The notes under the pieces were generated by a model, which had not been told where the DNA came from, ran no database searches, and was given only the letters and a program-made list of their open reading frames with translations. From Lachnospiraceae bacterium (GTDB taxonomy: Bacteria; Bacillota; Clostridia; Lachnospirales; Lachnospiraceae), in contig JAFQBM010000027.1 of NCBI GenBank assembly GCA_017399685.1, forward strand, positions 1 to 64,000: 64,000 bases of DNA, in the 5' to 3' direction. Both the position numbers and the translations under genes were made by a program. Positions within the stretch are counted from its first letter, which is position 1; each line of letters begins with the position of its first letter. This document shows positions 1 through 8,360 of this stretch, piece after piece.

Positions 1-66
1 ATCAAGCACCCACCCTTGCAGCATTTCCTTTATAAATTCAGTTATCTTGTCAATGATTGAACCCAT
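1..66 (-). CDS. VirB6/TrbL-like conjugation membrane protein, N-terminal fragment
   Basis: Only the first 22 codons are in the window; the gene runs off the left edge. The visible start, MGSIIDKITEF, matches the beginning of the TrbL/VirB6-like mating-channel membrane proteins that follow Maff2 in Tn1549-type elements (family knowledge). It begins 3 bp after the Maff2 stop, so the two are probably cotranscribed and translationally coupled. The identification rests on a short N-terminus and on gene order. Confidence 0.6.
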   Translation of the reverse strand, partial: MGSIIDKITEFIKEMLQGWVLD

Positions 67-69
67 GAA

Positions 70-285
70 TTATGAGAACAGAGTTGTAAGCTGAGGAATC
101 ACCGTCTGTGCAATAATAACGATACCTGCACCTGCCATGAGTTGCTTCATACCCTGTGACTTTGCACCGGGATTATCGTTACCATAACCCTCTAACAGAT
201 TGATAACGCCCCATACACCGACACCACCGCCGATTGCTGTTACTACTACCTTTAATCCTGTAATTGCTGTTGTAAAAAATGCCAT
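70..285 (-). CDS. Maff2 family small membrane protein
   Basis: A 71-residue protein with two hydrophobic segments (about residues 5-30 and 48-66) around a Gly-rich stretch and a polar KSQGMKQ loop. This is the usual shape and sequence of Maff2 proteins, found between the VirD4 coupling protein and the VirB6-like channel protein in Firmicutes conjugative elements; their role is thought to be in the mating channel but is not established. I chose the internal ATG at 285, which has an AGAGG ribosome binding site about 10 nt upstream, over the ATG at 321. Confidence 0.8.
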   Translation of the reverse strand: MAFFTTAITGLKVVVTAIGGGVGVWGVINLLEGYGNDNPGAKSQGMKQLMAGAGIVIIAQTVIPQLTTLFS

Positions 286-367
286 TTTAAATTTACCTCT
301 TTCTTTCCTAAAAATTGTCAATAAAAAAGGAGCTTTGAATGTTTTCGATTTTCAAAACTCCGTGTAA

Positions 368-390
368 CTTCTGGACACTCTGTCCAGAGG
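368..390. repeat. Dispersed palindrome, copy 1 (imperfect)
   Basis: Arms of 10 bp (CTTCTGGACA and TGTCCAGAGG) around a 3-nt spacer, with one mismatch. It is in the virD4-Maff2 gap, 25 bp from copy 2. It belongs to a four-member family found only in the conjugative element here. Confidence 0.85.
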
Positions 391-415
391 TTGATAGTTC
401 CATATTCAGTTGTGG

Positions 416-440
416 ACTTCTGGACATTGTGTCCAGAAGT
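416..440. repeat. Dispersed palindrome, copy 2 (perfect)
   Basis: Perfect 11-bp arms (ACTTCTGGACA and TGTCCAGAAGT) around the spacer TTG. It begins one base after the virD4 stop codon, reading the minus strand. No T-tract follows on either side, so it does not look like an ordinary intrinsic terminator. Confidence 0.9.
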
Positions 441-441
441 G

Positions 442-977
442 TCATGCTTCGATAACTCCGGCATCAAAAACCTCATCCACCTTCATTTCCGGCTTTACTG
501 CAAGCCTTGAAAGGTTCTTTACATACTTTTCAATGTCAAAAGCATTCTTCGCATCAAAATCGGACAGTAAATGATACTGCTTATGTTTGGTAATATCGAA
601 CTTATTGGAGAAGAACGGTCTTACACCTCTAAGCTGCATAATACACTTGCCACCGTCCATAACTGCAATCTCATCCTGACTCATAAGCTCTTTTCCGGTC
701 TTTTGGTAATTCAGACCGTAGGACTGCGATGTACCTCTTGTGTCAGAGGTATTATAAAGGTCAATGGTTTCTTTACCCAAAACTTCTGCCAGCTCTTTCA
801 GCGTGGTCTTTTCCTTTCCACCAAGGAATAGTGTGGTATCACAGTTGCCCTCTATGGTATCTGCATTGTCCTTATAAATCGCTTTTAGCTGTGACTTCGA
901 CTGCAAAATAATAGAAGCTGAAATTTCCCTACTACGAATAGTGGCTATCAGCTTCTCAAACTTTGGTATCTGCCCGA
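442..977 (-). CDS. virD4: VirD4 coupling protein, 3' exon (after group II intron)
   Basis: This stretch encodes the C-terminal 177 residues of the type IV coupling ATPase. It begins in mid-codon with TCGGGCAGATA, and joining it to the 5' exon at 3879 makes the codon ATC and the sequence EFAN-IGQIPKF, the uninterrupted Walker B region of this family. The rest (ATIRSREISASIILQS and CIMQLRGVRPFFS) is typical VirD4/TraG. The open frame continues upstream to 1068, but that part reads through intron domains V and VI and is not expected to be protein. The spliced product would be 613 residues, the normal length. Confidence 0.9.
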
Positions 978-3878
978 ATAGCGATAGGTAAGCCTCTGGT
1001 GTTACCACCTCGGGCTTTTCCCCCGCTCCACACCGTGCGTGATAGTTTCCCATCACACGGCGTTCCACCGACTAAATTTACTTTTTAGTGCCTATATAGT
1101 CCTCGAACTGTATGATTTCAAGCTCCCTATGTTCTCGGAGCTTATTGATTTTGTCTTGCATTTCTTTGGTCAATGGTAGGTTTTTAAGTATTTTACTTAT
1201 TTTATTACTGCTTTCAGCTCCTACCAAATCCGATACCTCTTTTGAAAGAATGATTAAATTCCTGTAAGTATCGTTACGCTCTCCTTTACAAGGCTTAATG
1301 TGTTCACACACCATATCCGCAACAGTTAGGGCATTATGCGTAACTGCACATTTACCCTTTTGCGCTATATACCTTGAAAGAGCGTTATCTGCCATCTCCA
1401 ATGTAGGATATAGATGAGCATTTTCCATCATATATTTCATTACTTCAAAACTGATACAGTTTTCAGCATCTGAATATTTTCTCACATATTTGTTGACCTC
1501 ACGCCTTTTGTACTTTGGGTATTCGTATGCTACATATCCGATAGGAACAATCATACGACCATTTATCCATCGGAACTGTTTTGATTTTCCGTATTTCTCC
1601 AAGATATACTTGCTGGTAATCTCGCCTTGTATTTCTATTGGGAAGCATCGTCTGTTATGGTTCATTCCGTTGCTTTTCCCTGTAACCTTAAAGGCTATTT
1701 CAGCAAAATCTGCCGATACAAGTGTTGCCATACAATAATAATTGTGCATTCCCATTACCATAGCATTGTAAAGATTGATATTCTTATCCAGTTCACTTTG
1801 CTTGCTTGGATTTTTAATGTCTTTCCAAACAGAGCTTATTTTACTGATAACTTTTGCTTTACTCTTATCTGCCATATGGGAGCGTATAATCCACTTATTA
1901 CCCTTTGGTACTACCTTGAATTTAATTCCAAGAAAAGTTGTGTAATTCTTTCTTAGGTTGGTTATTCCCGATTTCTCGTCGCTCGTCTGCAAGTGCAGAT
2001 TTTCTTCCAACCATAACTTTGTAGCGTACATTACCTTGGTTGCTGTCACATAATCCCTACAAAATATCTTGAAATCATCTGCATATCTTACGATATACAT
2101 TTCTTTCAGTTCGGTTTTTGCTCTCAGCTTGTTCCATTTCTGCGTTCTGTCTATTGTGAGAACGTTTCCCTCGTTATCAACCTTGGCAAACTCATAACCT
2201 GTACTTCCCTCTTTGATTTTAAACATTTCCCATTGATTAGCTATCCACCAATCCAGTTCATTAAGCACGACATTCGCTAATAGCGGAGAAAGAATACCAC
2301 CTTGCGGTGTTCCTGTTTCTGGTGTAATAACTATGTCATTAAACAGAATGTCCGCTTTCAGCATTTGCTTGATTATCATAATCAGCTTTCTGTCCTGTAT
2401 TCCCAATCCCCATAACTGGCGGATAAGTTTCGAGTGGTCAATGTTATCAAAGAAGCCTGTGATGTCTACATCTACAACAAAGTGTAAATTTTGTAACTGT
2501 GCCATTTTATAGCACTGTGCTATTGCGTTCTGTGTAGACCTGTACGGTCTGAAACCATTGTTTTTTTCGTGAAACTTAGCTTCACAGATTGGCTCCAATA
2601 CCTGTAAAACACACTGTTGTATAAGTCTGTCCCAAATACTCGGAATTCCAAGAGGTCTTGTCTTTCCGTTATCTTTTGGGATTTCCACTCGTCTGACTTT
2701 CTTTGGTTGATAATAGTTCAACTTATTTCTGATGGTTTTTATGACCATTTCAATAGGTAACTCCTGTATTTCTACAATTGTTTTCCCATCTGTGCCAGGA
2801 GTTTTACTCCCGTTGTTTTTGCAGATGTTTCGATATGCAAGTATGATATTCTGTTCAGATACAATCATAGGCATAAGCCTGTCGAATATCTTCCCATTCA
2901 GACTATCTTCATAAAGCTGATAGCCCATTTCTTTAGCGTCATACCTCTCTGCATTTCGCTCTGCTTTGTTTACAATTCGTTTTGCCATAGTAACCAACTC
3001 CTTAACGGAGAATGATTTTTTCTTAGTCGCACCACGACAGCTATGAAAATCTCCTTTTTGGTGATTACTATATAGACATGAAAGAAAATTTAGTATCGGC
3101 TTGTGGCTATCCCTCCACCGCTTATTATCACGGCTTCATCGGTACTGTGCCACTACTCTCACAACCACAAATGCACTTATTGTAGAAAAGGTTCTTTCAG
3201 CCTTTTCATTTTCGATACAACTACGGTACTTTATCGCTGATACAGTCAGCTCCCGTATTGGTTGCTTTCCACGTTCCACATAACTTAGGATTGTTACCAC
3301 TTAGGTCATTCCTTTAGCCCTGCAAGTATTATCTTCGAGAGGTATCTCAAGATACCTGTGCCCTGTAAACACAGAGGGTATTTCATACTAACAACTTTTA
3401 CTTTACCCCACTTGCGTACCCACTGGTACACTGGCATTTCTACCAGCCATTCGTTTAGAGCCGTACATTCGGAATTTTGTCAGACCGCCCATTTGGTCAT
3501 TCTAACCATATGGCAACCCCGCCCGCACTGTCACACACAACACCTACCTCTAGGTATCTTTCCTCAGCTCCATAATGTAATATTTCTATTCTTTCACAGG
3601 TGGACTCTAGTCACTTTTGAACCAATGAATTACTAAGAAAATTTCACTATCTCTCTGTTAGGATGTGCTTCGCACGACTTCCCCGAGCTTGTAACCTTAA
3701 TCGTCTGTATCCGACCAACGCTATTCGGAGTATTAGCGAATTCCCTTCAGGGCGTTACCCCTTCATTTGAAATTTCAGTTATGCAGTTCTCTAAAACCAC
3801 ATTTATTTAATTATTTGCGACTTTAGGCTACGCTTTTGTCGGTTATTCCTACCGTTTTCGGCGTAGAACGTGTCACAC
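978..3878 (-). mobile_element. Group II intron inserted in virD4
   Basis: A 2,901-bp intron. On the minus strand the 5' end is GTGTG (group II consensus GUGYG) at 3878. The 3' end is CTAT at 978 (consensus AY). A domain V hairpin lies at about 1029-1064, with a CCGTGTGATGG stem, a GAAA loop and a CTATCACGCACGG stem. A domain VI-like stem follows. Positions 2989-3878 hold no gene and should form RNA domains I to III; the maturase lies at 1078-2988 in the domain IV position. Because precise splicing restores the virD4 frame, the host gene need not be inactive. The exact intron class was not determined. Confidence 0.9.
1078..2988 (-). CDS. ltrA: Group II intron reverse transcriptase/maturase
   Basis: A 636-residue LtrA-type protein that helps the intron fold and splice, and carries out its target-primed reverse transcription. 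The reverse transcriptase palm is intact: the motif-4 aspartates in FVVDVDITGFFD (near 172), TPQGGILSPLLAN (near 228) and the catalytic YADD (about 302-305). A maturase X region follows. The C-terminus has an HNH-type DNA endonuclease (CAVTH, CEHIKP with later His/Asn), so the intron should be able to cut target DNA. The ATG at 2988 is chosen because AAGGAG lies 9 nt upstream; the TTG at 2997 would abut that site. Nothing looks broken. Confidence 0.95.
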   Translation of the reverse strand: MAKRIVNKAERNAERYDAKEMGYQLYEDSLNGKIFDRLMPMIVSEQNIILAYRNICKNNGSKTPGTDGKTIVEIQELPIEMVIKTIRNKLNYYQPKKVRRVEIPKDNGKTRPLGIPSIWDRLIQQCVLQVLEPICEAKFHEKNNGFRPYRSTQNAIAQCYKMAQLQNLHFVVDVDITGFFDNIDHSKLIRQLWGLGIQDRKLIMIIKQMLKADILFNDIVITPETGTPQGGILSPLLANVVLNELDWWIANQWEMFKIKEGSTGYEFAKVDNEGNVLTIDRTQKWNKLRAKTELKEMYIVRYADDFKIFCRDYVTATKVMYATKLWLEENLHLQTSDEKSGITNLRKNYTTFLGIKFKVVPKGNKWIIRSHMADKSKAKVISKISSVWKDIKNPSKQSELDKNINLYNAMVMGMHNYYCMATLVSADFAEIAFKVTGKSNGMNHNRRCFPIEIQGEITSKYILEKYGKSKQFRWINGRMIVPIGYVAYEYPKYKRREVNKYVRKYSDAENCISFEVMKYMMENAHLYPTLEMADNALSRYIAQKGKCAVTHNALTVADMVCEHIKPCKGERNDTYRNLIILSKEVSDLVGAESSNKISKILKNLPLTKEMQDKINKLREHRELEIIQFEDYIGTKK

Positions 3879-5184
3879 TGTTCGCAAACTCATCTAACAA
3901 GCAGCGTACATGAACCGGCAGTTTGCCATTATAAACATCGTCTGCCCTGTCACAGAGCAGATTAAAGAGCTGTGTGTACATAATTGATACGATGAAGTTG
4001 AAAGTATCGTCCGTATCGGAAATGATAACAAATAACGCTGTCTTTTCGTCCCCAAGCATATCCAGCTCAAGCTCATCATAGCTTGTCAAATCACGAAGCT
4101 CTTTAATATCAAATGGTGCTAATCTTGCACCACAGCTAATTAAAATACTCTTAGCTGTTTTACCCGCAGCCAGCTTGTACTTTTTGTACTGCTTTACTGC
4201 AAAGTGGTCTGGTTCTCTCTCCTCAAGCTCATCAAACATTAAATCGACAGGGTTCTTAAACTCCTCATCGTCCTCTCTTGCTTCACTTGCATTTATCATG
4301 TCAAGCAGGGTGGTAAAATTCTGTTCTTCCTCTACGCACTCATACCAGATGTACCCGATAAGAGCAGTATAATAGAGCTTTTCGGCTTTTACCCAGAAGT
4401 CCTCACCGGATTGCTGTCCCTCTCCTTTGGTGTTGACAATAATCGTGTTTACGAGTTTCAAAATATCCTTTTCGCTTCGGATATAAGCGAAAGGATTGTA
4501 GTGCATGGACTTTTTGAAATTAATGGTATTGAGTACCTTAACCTTGTAACCGTTCTTTAAAAGCATTTTGCCACACTCCACAAGCACCGTTCCCTTCGGG
4601 TCAGTGACTACATAAGAGCTGTGCATCTGCATCAGGTTCGGCTTTACAAAAAATCTGGTCTTACCGGAACCGGAGCCACCAATAACAAGAATATTTTTAT
4701 TTCTCGCATACTTCGGCTCTTTCGGTCTGCCGGACATCATAAGCCTTTCCGTTTCCGTCAGAATAACATTGTTTTCAAATATCGGGTCAACATAAGGCTC
4801 CATGTCCTTTTCATTTCCCCATCTTGCGGAACCGTACTCCCTTCCATAGCGAAACTTCTTTGCATTCTTCGCTTTATAATACACTATCAGCTTAAAAGCA
4901 ATTCCCCCGGCAACTCCGATAAGTACGTCATGTAAGTGAAAACTTGGTAGCGGATTGGCAAATGCCTTGTCAATACTATTCATCATATCAAACACCTTAT
5001 CAAGTGCTGCTTCCTTGGGATTGATACGATAAAGCCATGCCACTTTGTTAAAGACATAAGCGAACAGGAAGTAAGGGAAATTCTGCAAAAGAAGCTTTTT
5101 GGTGTCCCCACCTTTAAGCTTTGCTTTTGCTTTTTCAGGAACAGATTTAATATCTTTTACAATGCCATCTATGATTTTACTCAT
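3879..5184 (-). CDS. virD4: VirD4 coupling protein, 5' exon (before group II intron)
   Basis: Encodes the first 435 residues plus one base of the type IV coupling protein, the membrane-anchored ATPase that brings the relaxase-DNA complex to the mating channel. Two hydrophobic segments lie near residues 33-50 and 86-103. The Walker A motif GGSGSGKT is at 169-176. Walker B (LLDEFAN) is at 429-435, exactly where the intron interrupts. Unspliced, the frame would run 18 intron-encoded residues further and stop at 3823, giving a truncated protein without the C-terminal half of the ATPase. The start ATG overlaps the pcfB stop by 4 bp, so translation is coupled to PcfB, its usual partner. Confidence 0.92.
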
Positions 5185-5666
5185 AATGACTGCCCTCTGT
5201 CCTTCTGATGTTCCCTTGCCCTTTCCCGATTCTTGTTCTTTGCGACAACTTCCTTGAAATGTGCCAGCTTCTCCTTCACTGACACTCTGTTCCTGTTCTG
5301 CTTTTTCTCATTAACCTTAACAAATTCCTTAAATGCCTGTGTCAAAACATCGGCATCCCTGCCTTTGAAAAACACCAGATACCTCGGCGGTTCAGTAGTC
5401 TTATCCTTCTTTATGGCAAAGTCTACATTGTATTTCTTCGCCACACGCTCAAAAGACTTAATGTTGCCATCGGTAACTTCAATATTTGACACTCCGGCGT
5501 TCTGACCTACCAGCTCCTTGATAGAGATTTTCCCATGCTTCGGCTGGTTAGCCTTCTGCTTCTGACTGTCCAAATACATCTTTATCAGCTTTTTCAGAAC
5601 ACCAGCGGTCAATTTTGTGGTCTTAACTGCAAAGGCAATGGTTTTTTGTGTAGCTTCTTCCTGCAC
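5181..5666 (-). CDS. pcfB: PcfB family (DUF3801) conjugation protein
   Basis: A 161-residue basic protein with an N-terminal MQEEATQKTIAFAVKTTK segment and a lysine/arginine-rich C-terminal tail, as in PcfB/DUF3801 proteins. In the pCF10 system PcfB binds the relaxase and the coupling protein and helps dock the DNA substrate (family knowledge). It lies directly before virD4 with a 4-bp overlap, the standard arrangement. An AAAGGAGGAAC ribosome binding site precedes the start. Its upstream flank carries palindrome copy 3 and the terminator of the cargo cassette, so it probably has its own promoter; I could not place one. Confidence 0.85.
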   Translation of the reverse strand: MQEEATQKTIAFAVKTTKLTAGVLKKLIKMYLDSQKQKANQPKHGKISIKELVGQNAGVSNIEVTDGNIKSFERVAKKYNVDFAIKKDKTTEPPRYLVFFKGRDADVLTQAFKEFVKVNEKKQNRNRVSVKEKLAHFKEVVAKNKNRERAREHQKDRGQSL

Positions 5667-5757
5667 CTTTGTTCCTCCTTTGCTTTTTTCGGCTGCGATG
5701 ATCCGCTAAGGCGGAACATACAGCCTGTGCAACAGATACTTCATAATTCTCCTTTCC

Positions 5758-5782
5758 ACTTCTGGACACAATGTCCAGAAGT
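5758..5782. repeat. Dispersed palindrome, copy 3 (perfect)
   Basis: Perfect 11-bp arms (ACTTCTGGACA, TGTCCAGAAGT) with spacer CAA. It lies between the terminator of the cargo cassette and pcfB. Confidence 0.9.
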
Positions 5783-5793
5783 TCCTTAAACGC

Positions 5794-5835
5794 AAAAAAG
5801 GGCAGCTACAAACCTTTACGGTCTATAACTGCCCT
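5794..5835 (-). terminator. Terminator of the cargo cassette
   Basis: On the minus strand an AGGGCAG...CTGCCCT stem, extended inside by a TATAGACC/GGTTTGTA pairing, is followed by TTTTTT. It lies just after the 5853 gene and should end the cargo transcript before pcfB. Confidence 0.8.
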
Positions 5836-5852
5836 AACGCTGTTGTAATATA

Positions 5853-6731
5853 TTAAATACTTCTAATCTTTGCATTATTTTCTAATACTGTTTCCATTGC
5901 CTCAACAATATCTATATTCAAATTATGCCACTCCGTATAATATTCTTTTTCTTCCTCCACTATTCCAAAATGATTCATCCCCTTCCATAACAATTTACAA
6001 TATCCATCCAATAACACTAATAGGGTTCTCGTTTCACCTTCACATTCTTTTCCTGAACGGTCACGCACTACAATTTGTTCTTCTTCATCCTTTCGAAGAT
6101 ATTTTCCTATCTCTTTTGGCTCCAAATGTGCTTCACTTGATAAGTAGCCATATAAAGTACCGTAGTTTTCTCCTAATTGTTCCTTTAAGAACCTAACATT
6201 ACTCTGTGTACGATTTTTTATAATTTTCGTCTCATCTTCCTCTACCAACAAAAAACTTCCCCATGCTAATTGCTCTATAATTAACCTCAAAATAGAAACA
6301 ACTTCTACAAAAAAACCATTATTTAATAATAAAGTCGCAGCTTTAAAACTGGTACTTAATCTTCCTAGCGCAACAAAAAATAAATCCTTATTGCTCTTTT
6401 GCACTTTATTACTCTTTATATATTCATCAATAATTTTAGTATTTCCAACAGCACAGTCAACAATAACATGTCTTACCATTTCATGCTGACTAAAACTATT
6501 TTCATCTGAAAAATCTTCAATATCCATATCTTCCAAAATATCTTCAAAATCAACATCTTCTTGTTTATATTTATATATCGCTGCTGCCATATATTTTCTC
6601 AACAAAGGCTTTGCATCAATTTGTAATGAATATCCCACCCCTTCCAACAAATATGGAATTAATGACGCAATGTTATCATTATTTTTATACTTCCCTTTTT
6701 CAATATCTGTTTTTAAGTCTTTTTTCATCAT
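5853..6731 (-). CDS. Unknown cargo protein, possibly DUF5677/HEPN-like
   Basis: A 292-residue soluble, acidic, helical protein. I do not recognise it firmly. The stretch SILRLIIEQLAW (about 146-157), with Arg149 and Glu153 on one helix, followed by LSSEAHLEP (about 197-205, with His202), resembles the helical core of DUF5677 and related HEPN-like proteins often found near defence genes; this is inference. It starts ATGATG after GGAGGCAA and lies 12 bp behind a DUF2971-like gene, so the two form one operon. The DNA is clearly more AT-rich than the flanking transfer genes, and the pair has its own terminator, which suggests a late-acquired cassette. Confidence 0.6.
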   Translation of the reverse strand: MMKKDLKTDIEKGKYKNNDNIASLIPYLLEGVGYSLQIDAKPLLRKYMAAAIYKYKQEDVDFEDILEDMDIEDFSDENSFSQHEMVRHVIVDCAVGNTKIIDEYIKSNKVQKSNKDLFFVALGRLSTSFKAATLLLNNGFFVEVVSILRLIIEQLAWGSFLLVEEDETKIIKNRTQSNVRFLKEQLGENYGTLYGYLSSEAHLEPKEIGKYLRKDEEEQIVVRDRSGKECEGETRTLLVLLDGYCKLLWKGMNHFGIVEEEKEYYTEWHNLNIDIVEAMETVLENNAKIRSI

Positions 6732-6743
6732 TTGCCTCCAGTA

Positions 6744-7601
6744 TCATTCTAAAATAGTAATCTTACATTGCGGATACTTACTTAAAATACATTTGCACAC
6801 TTCTTCCTTTTTTGTAACATCACACTCTGGACTAAATCTCAAATTTATTTCATCAAAAGCAGTTTCAGAAAACGGTACAGATAATCTTTTAGTCCAAAAA
6901 AGCTTTTTACTTCCGTCTACTGAAGCTGTCATCAATTTTATTCTTACCTCTTTTTCATCCTCCCACACCTTCTCATATGCTTCTCTACCCTCTCTCATAC
7001 ACATTCCCGAACGCTTCTTTATTATCCCGATAATTTCTGGCTCAATAAACCTTCCACCACCCAACACTTCATCTCCATTTTGGATAGAAGCTTCTGTTTG
7101 CATATCCATAATAAGCTCATCATCGTAAACAATCTTATAAAAATCCACTTTGTCAATATAAATATAAGAACCTATAATATGTTCTAAGGCTTCTTTCTTC
7201 TCAGTAAATTCTATCATTTCAACAATAGTATTCGAACTATCCAAAAATCTACTTTTAGCAAAATCAAACCAATTCTTTTTTACACTAAACAATACCCCAT
7301 CTGATAAATTTCCATACTCTACCCAATGACTATGAGGAACATCATCCTCATATGTAAAGCAACCCACATAATATTCCTTCTCATACTCAGGCAAACTAAT
7401 TCTATTTGCTTCTTCCTTATCATTTACACACTGCAAATTACTAAGCCAAAACGAATGACTATTTATCATTCCTTTCAGTCCTTCTATACTTGTACAATGA
7501 TACAAGTACTGATATTCTCTAGCAGCTTCTTTTGATTTTCTTATAACATCTCGATATTCACTTAATTTGGGTATTGAAATAACACTTCCTTCTAATTTCA
7601 C
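6744..7601 (-). CDS. DUF2971-like cargo protein
   Basis: A 285-residue protein. The N-terminal block LYHCTSIEGLKGMI (about 33-46), then FWLSN (51-55) and VNDKEEA (59-65), matches DUF2971 (consensus of the type hYts.e.l..Il....lw.s....lND..E). The late WEDEKEVRIKL is also typical. The early His, the Ser/Asn region and the late Glu recall the arrangement in ADP-ribosyltransferase folds, so an NAD-dependent toxin or modifier is possible; this is inference. I prefer the GTG at 7601, which has AAAGGGGA 6-7 nt upstream, over the GTG at 7619. It is cotranscribed with the 5853 gene and is AT-rich like it. Confidence 0.65.
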   Translation of the reverse strand: MKLEGSVISIPKLSEYRDVIRKSKEAAREYQYLYHCTSIEGLKGMINSHSFWLSNLQCVNDKEEANRISLPEYEKEYYVGCFTYEDDVPHSHWVEYGNLSDGVLFSVKKNWFDFAKSRFLDSSNTIVEMIEFTEKKEALEHIIGSYIYIDKVDFYKIVYDDELIMDMQTEASIQNGDEVLGGGRFIEPEIIGIIKKRSGMCMREGREAYEKVWEDEKEVRIKLMTASVDGSKKLFWTKRLSVPFSETAFDEINLRFSPECDVTKKEEVCKCILSKYPQCKITILE

Positions 7602-7630
7602 AAATATTTCCCCTTTCACACAAAATATTT

Positions 7631-8200
7631 TTATAACAAATAAATAGTAACCAGTTCCGCATACACCTTGCCATCTTCAAACTTCACATCATCAAGCAAT
7701 AATGCCTGGAACAATACTTCTCTTACTGTTTCTAATTTTACCATACCAAGCTCTGTTTCCGATAGTCCCTCCAGCTCTATGTTCTCCAATGCTATTGCTT
7801 TTCTTGCAGACAGACATTGTGCATACAAACCCATGATATACTTATCAGACATCATAAAAGCATAGGTATTTTTATCTTCATAAGTATATCGGTATTTTTC
7901 TAAATTTTCATCAGATATGCTAAAGAAACATCTTACTGTTTCCAGATATACCTTGCCCGCAAAGTCCGGCTTACATTTCTTAGCAAAACGCTTTATTACA
8001 ACAAAAATATTGTTACGCTCATACGCTAACTTGGTTCTCCTAAAGAAAGCCTTTTTACCTTTCAAATCCATATACACATTGTTTCCTATGGTCTTGGTTG
8101 CATACTGCTGATAATCTCCAATACGCAACAGGTAAGAAAACACCTGTAACAGCTTTTCCTTTGATGTGATTTCATTGTAACTGTAACCCCCAAAACCCAA
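7631..8200 (-). CDS. Unknown protein of the conjugative element
   Basis: A 189-residue protein that I do not recognise: mixed charge, no membrane segment, no obvious catalytic motif. Visible features are an FVVIKRFAKKCKPDFAGKVYLETVR stretch split across the middle (basic, then hydrophobic) and a Leu/Glu-rich C-terminal part. The start is doubtful. The TTG at 8200 has no good ribosome binding site, and the frame stays open upstream to a stop near 8240. A 20 to 26-codon reading frame lies just upstream in another frame, so this may be the remainder of a longer gene that has suffered a frameshift, or a gene coupled to a leader peptide. Confidence 0.5.
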   Translation of the reverse strand: MGFGGYSYNEITSKEKLLQVFSYLLRIGDYQQYATKTIGNNVYMDLKGKKAFFRRTKLAYERNNIFVVIKRFAKKCKPDFAGKVYLETVRCFFSISDENLEKYRYTYEDKNTYAFMMSDKYIMGLYAQCLSARKAIALENIELEGLSETELGMVKLETVREVLFQALLLDDVKFEDGKVYAELVTIYLL

Positions 8201-8211
8201 CTGCTCAAAGA

Positions 8212-8277
8212 CTAGCGGTGTGCTTCCCTTTTAATCTCTCTTTCCATTACCCGATTAACTTCTCTCATTAACTCCAT
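8212..8277 (-). CDS. Possible leader peptide or broken 5' end of the next gene
   Basis: A short frame encoding MELMREVNRVMEREIKREAHR, a strongly charged amphipathic helix, with GGAG 9 nt before the ATG at 8277 (an ATG at 8292 is also in frame). It stops at 8212, only 11 nt before the TTG of the 189-aa gene, which is in another frame. It could be a real micro-ORF or the original N-terminus of that protein separated by a one-base change. Confidence 0.3.
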   Translation of the reverse strand: MELMREVNRVMEREIKREAHR

Positions 8278-8306
8278 TTTCATCTTCTCCATTCTACATA
8301 AATTAA

Positions 8307-8335
8307 GGAGCAACCTTTTTGCTGACTGCTCCCTC
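8307..8335 (-). terminator. Weak hairpin after the DUF6050 gene
   Basis: The minus strand shows a GGAGCA...TGCTCC stem with an AGCAAAAAGGTTGC inner part, followed by TTAATTTAT. It is a plausible weak terminator or processing hairpin at the end of the replication-module transcript. Confidence 0.4.
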
Positions 8336-8360
8336 ACACGAAACACTATTTACAAGTTCC

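Noticed and set aside
978-1068. Open frame extending the virD4 3' exon upstream with its own start
   Set aside because: This stretch encodes intron domains V and VI; the added residues do not match the VirD4 family.
3823-5184. virD4 as a plain truncated pseudogene
   Set aside because: Both exons are intact and the join at the intron ends gives the exact family sequence, so an intron-interrupted functional gene is the better reading.
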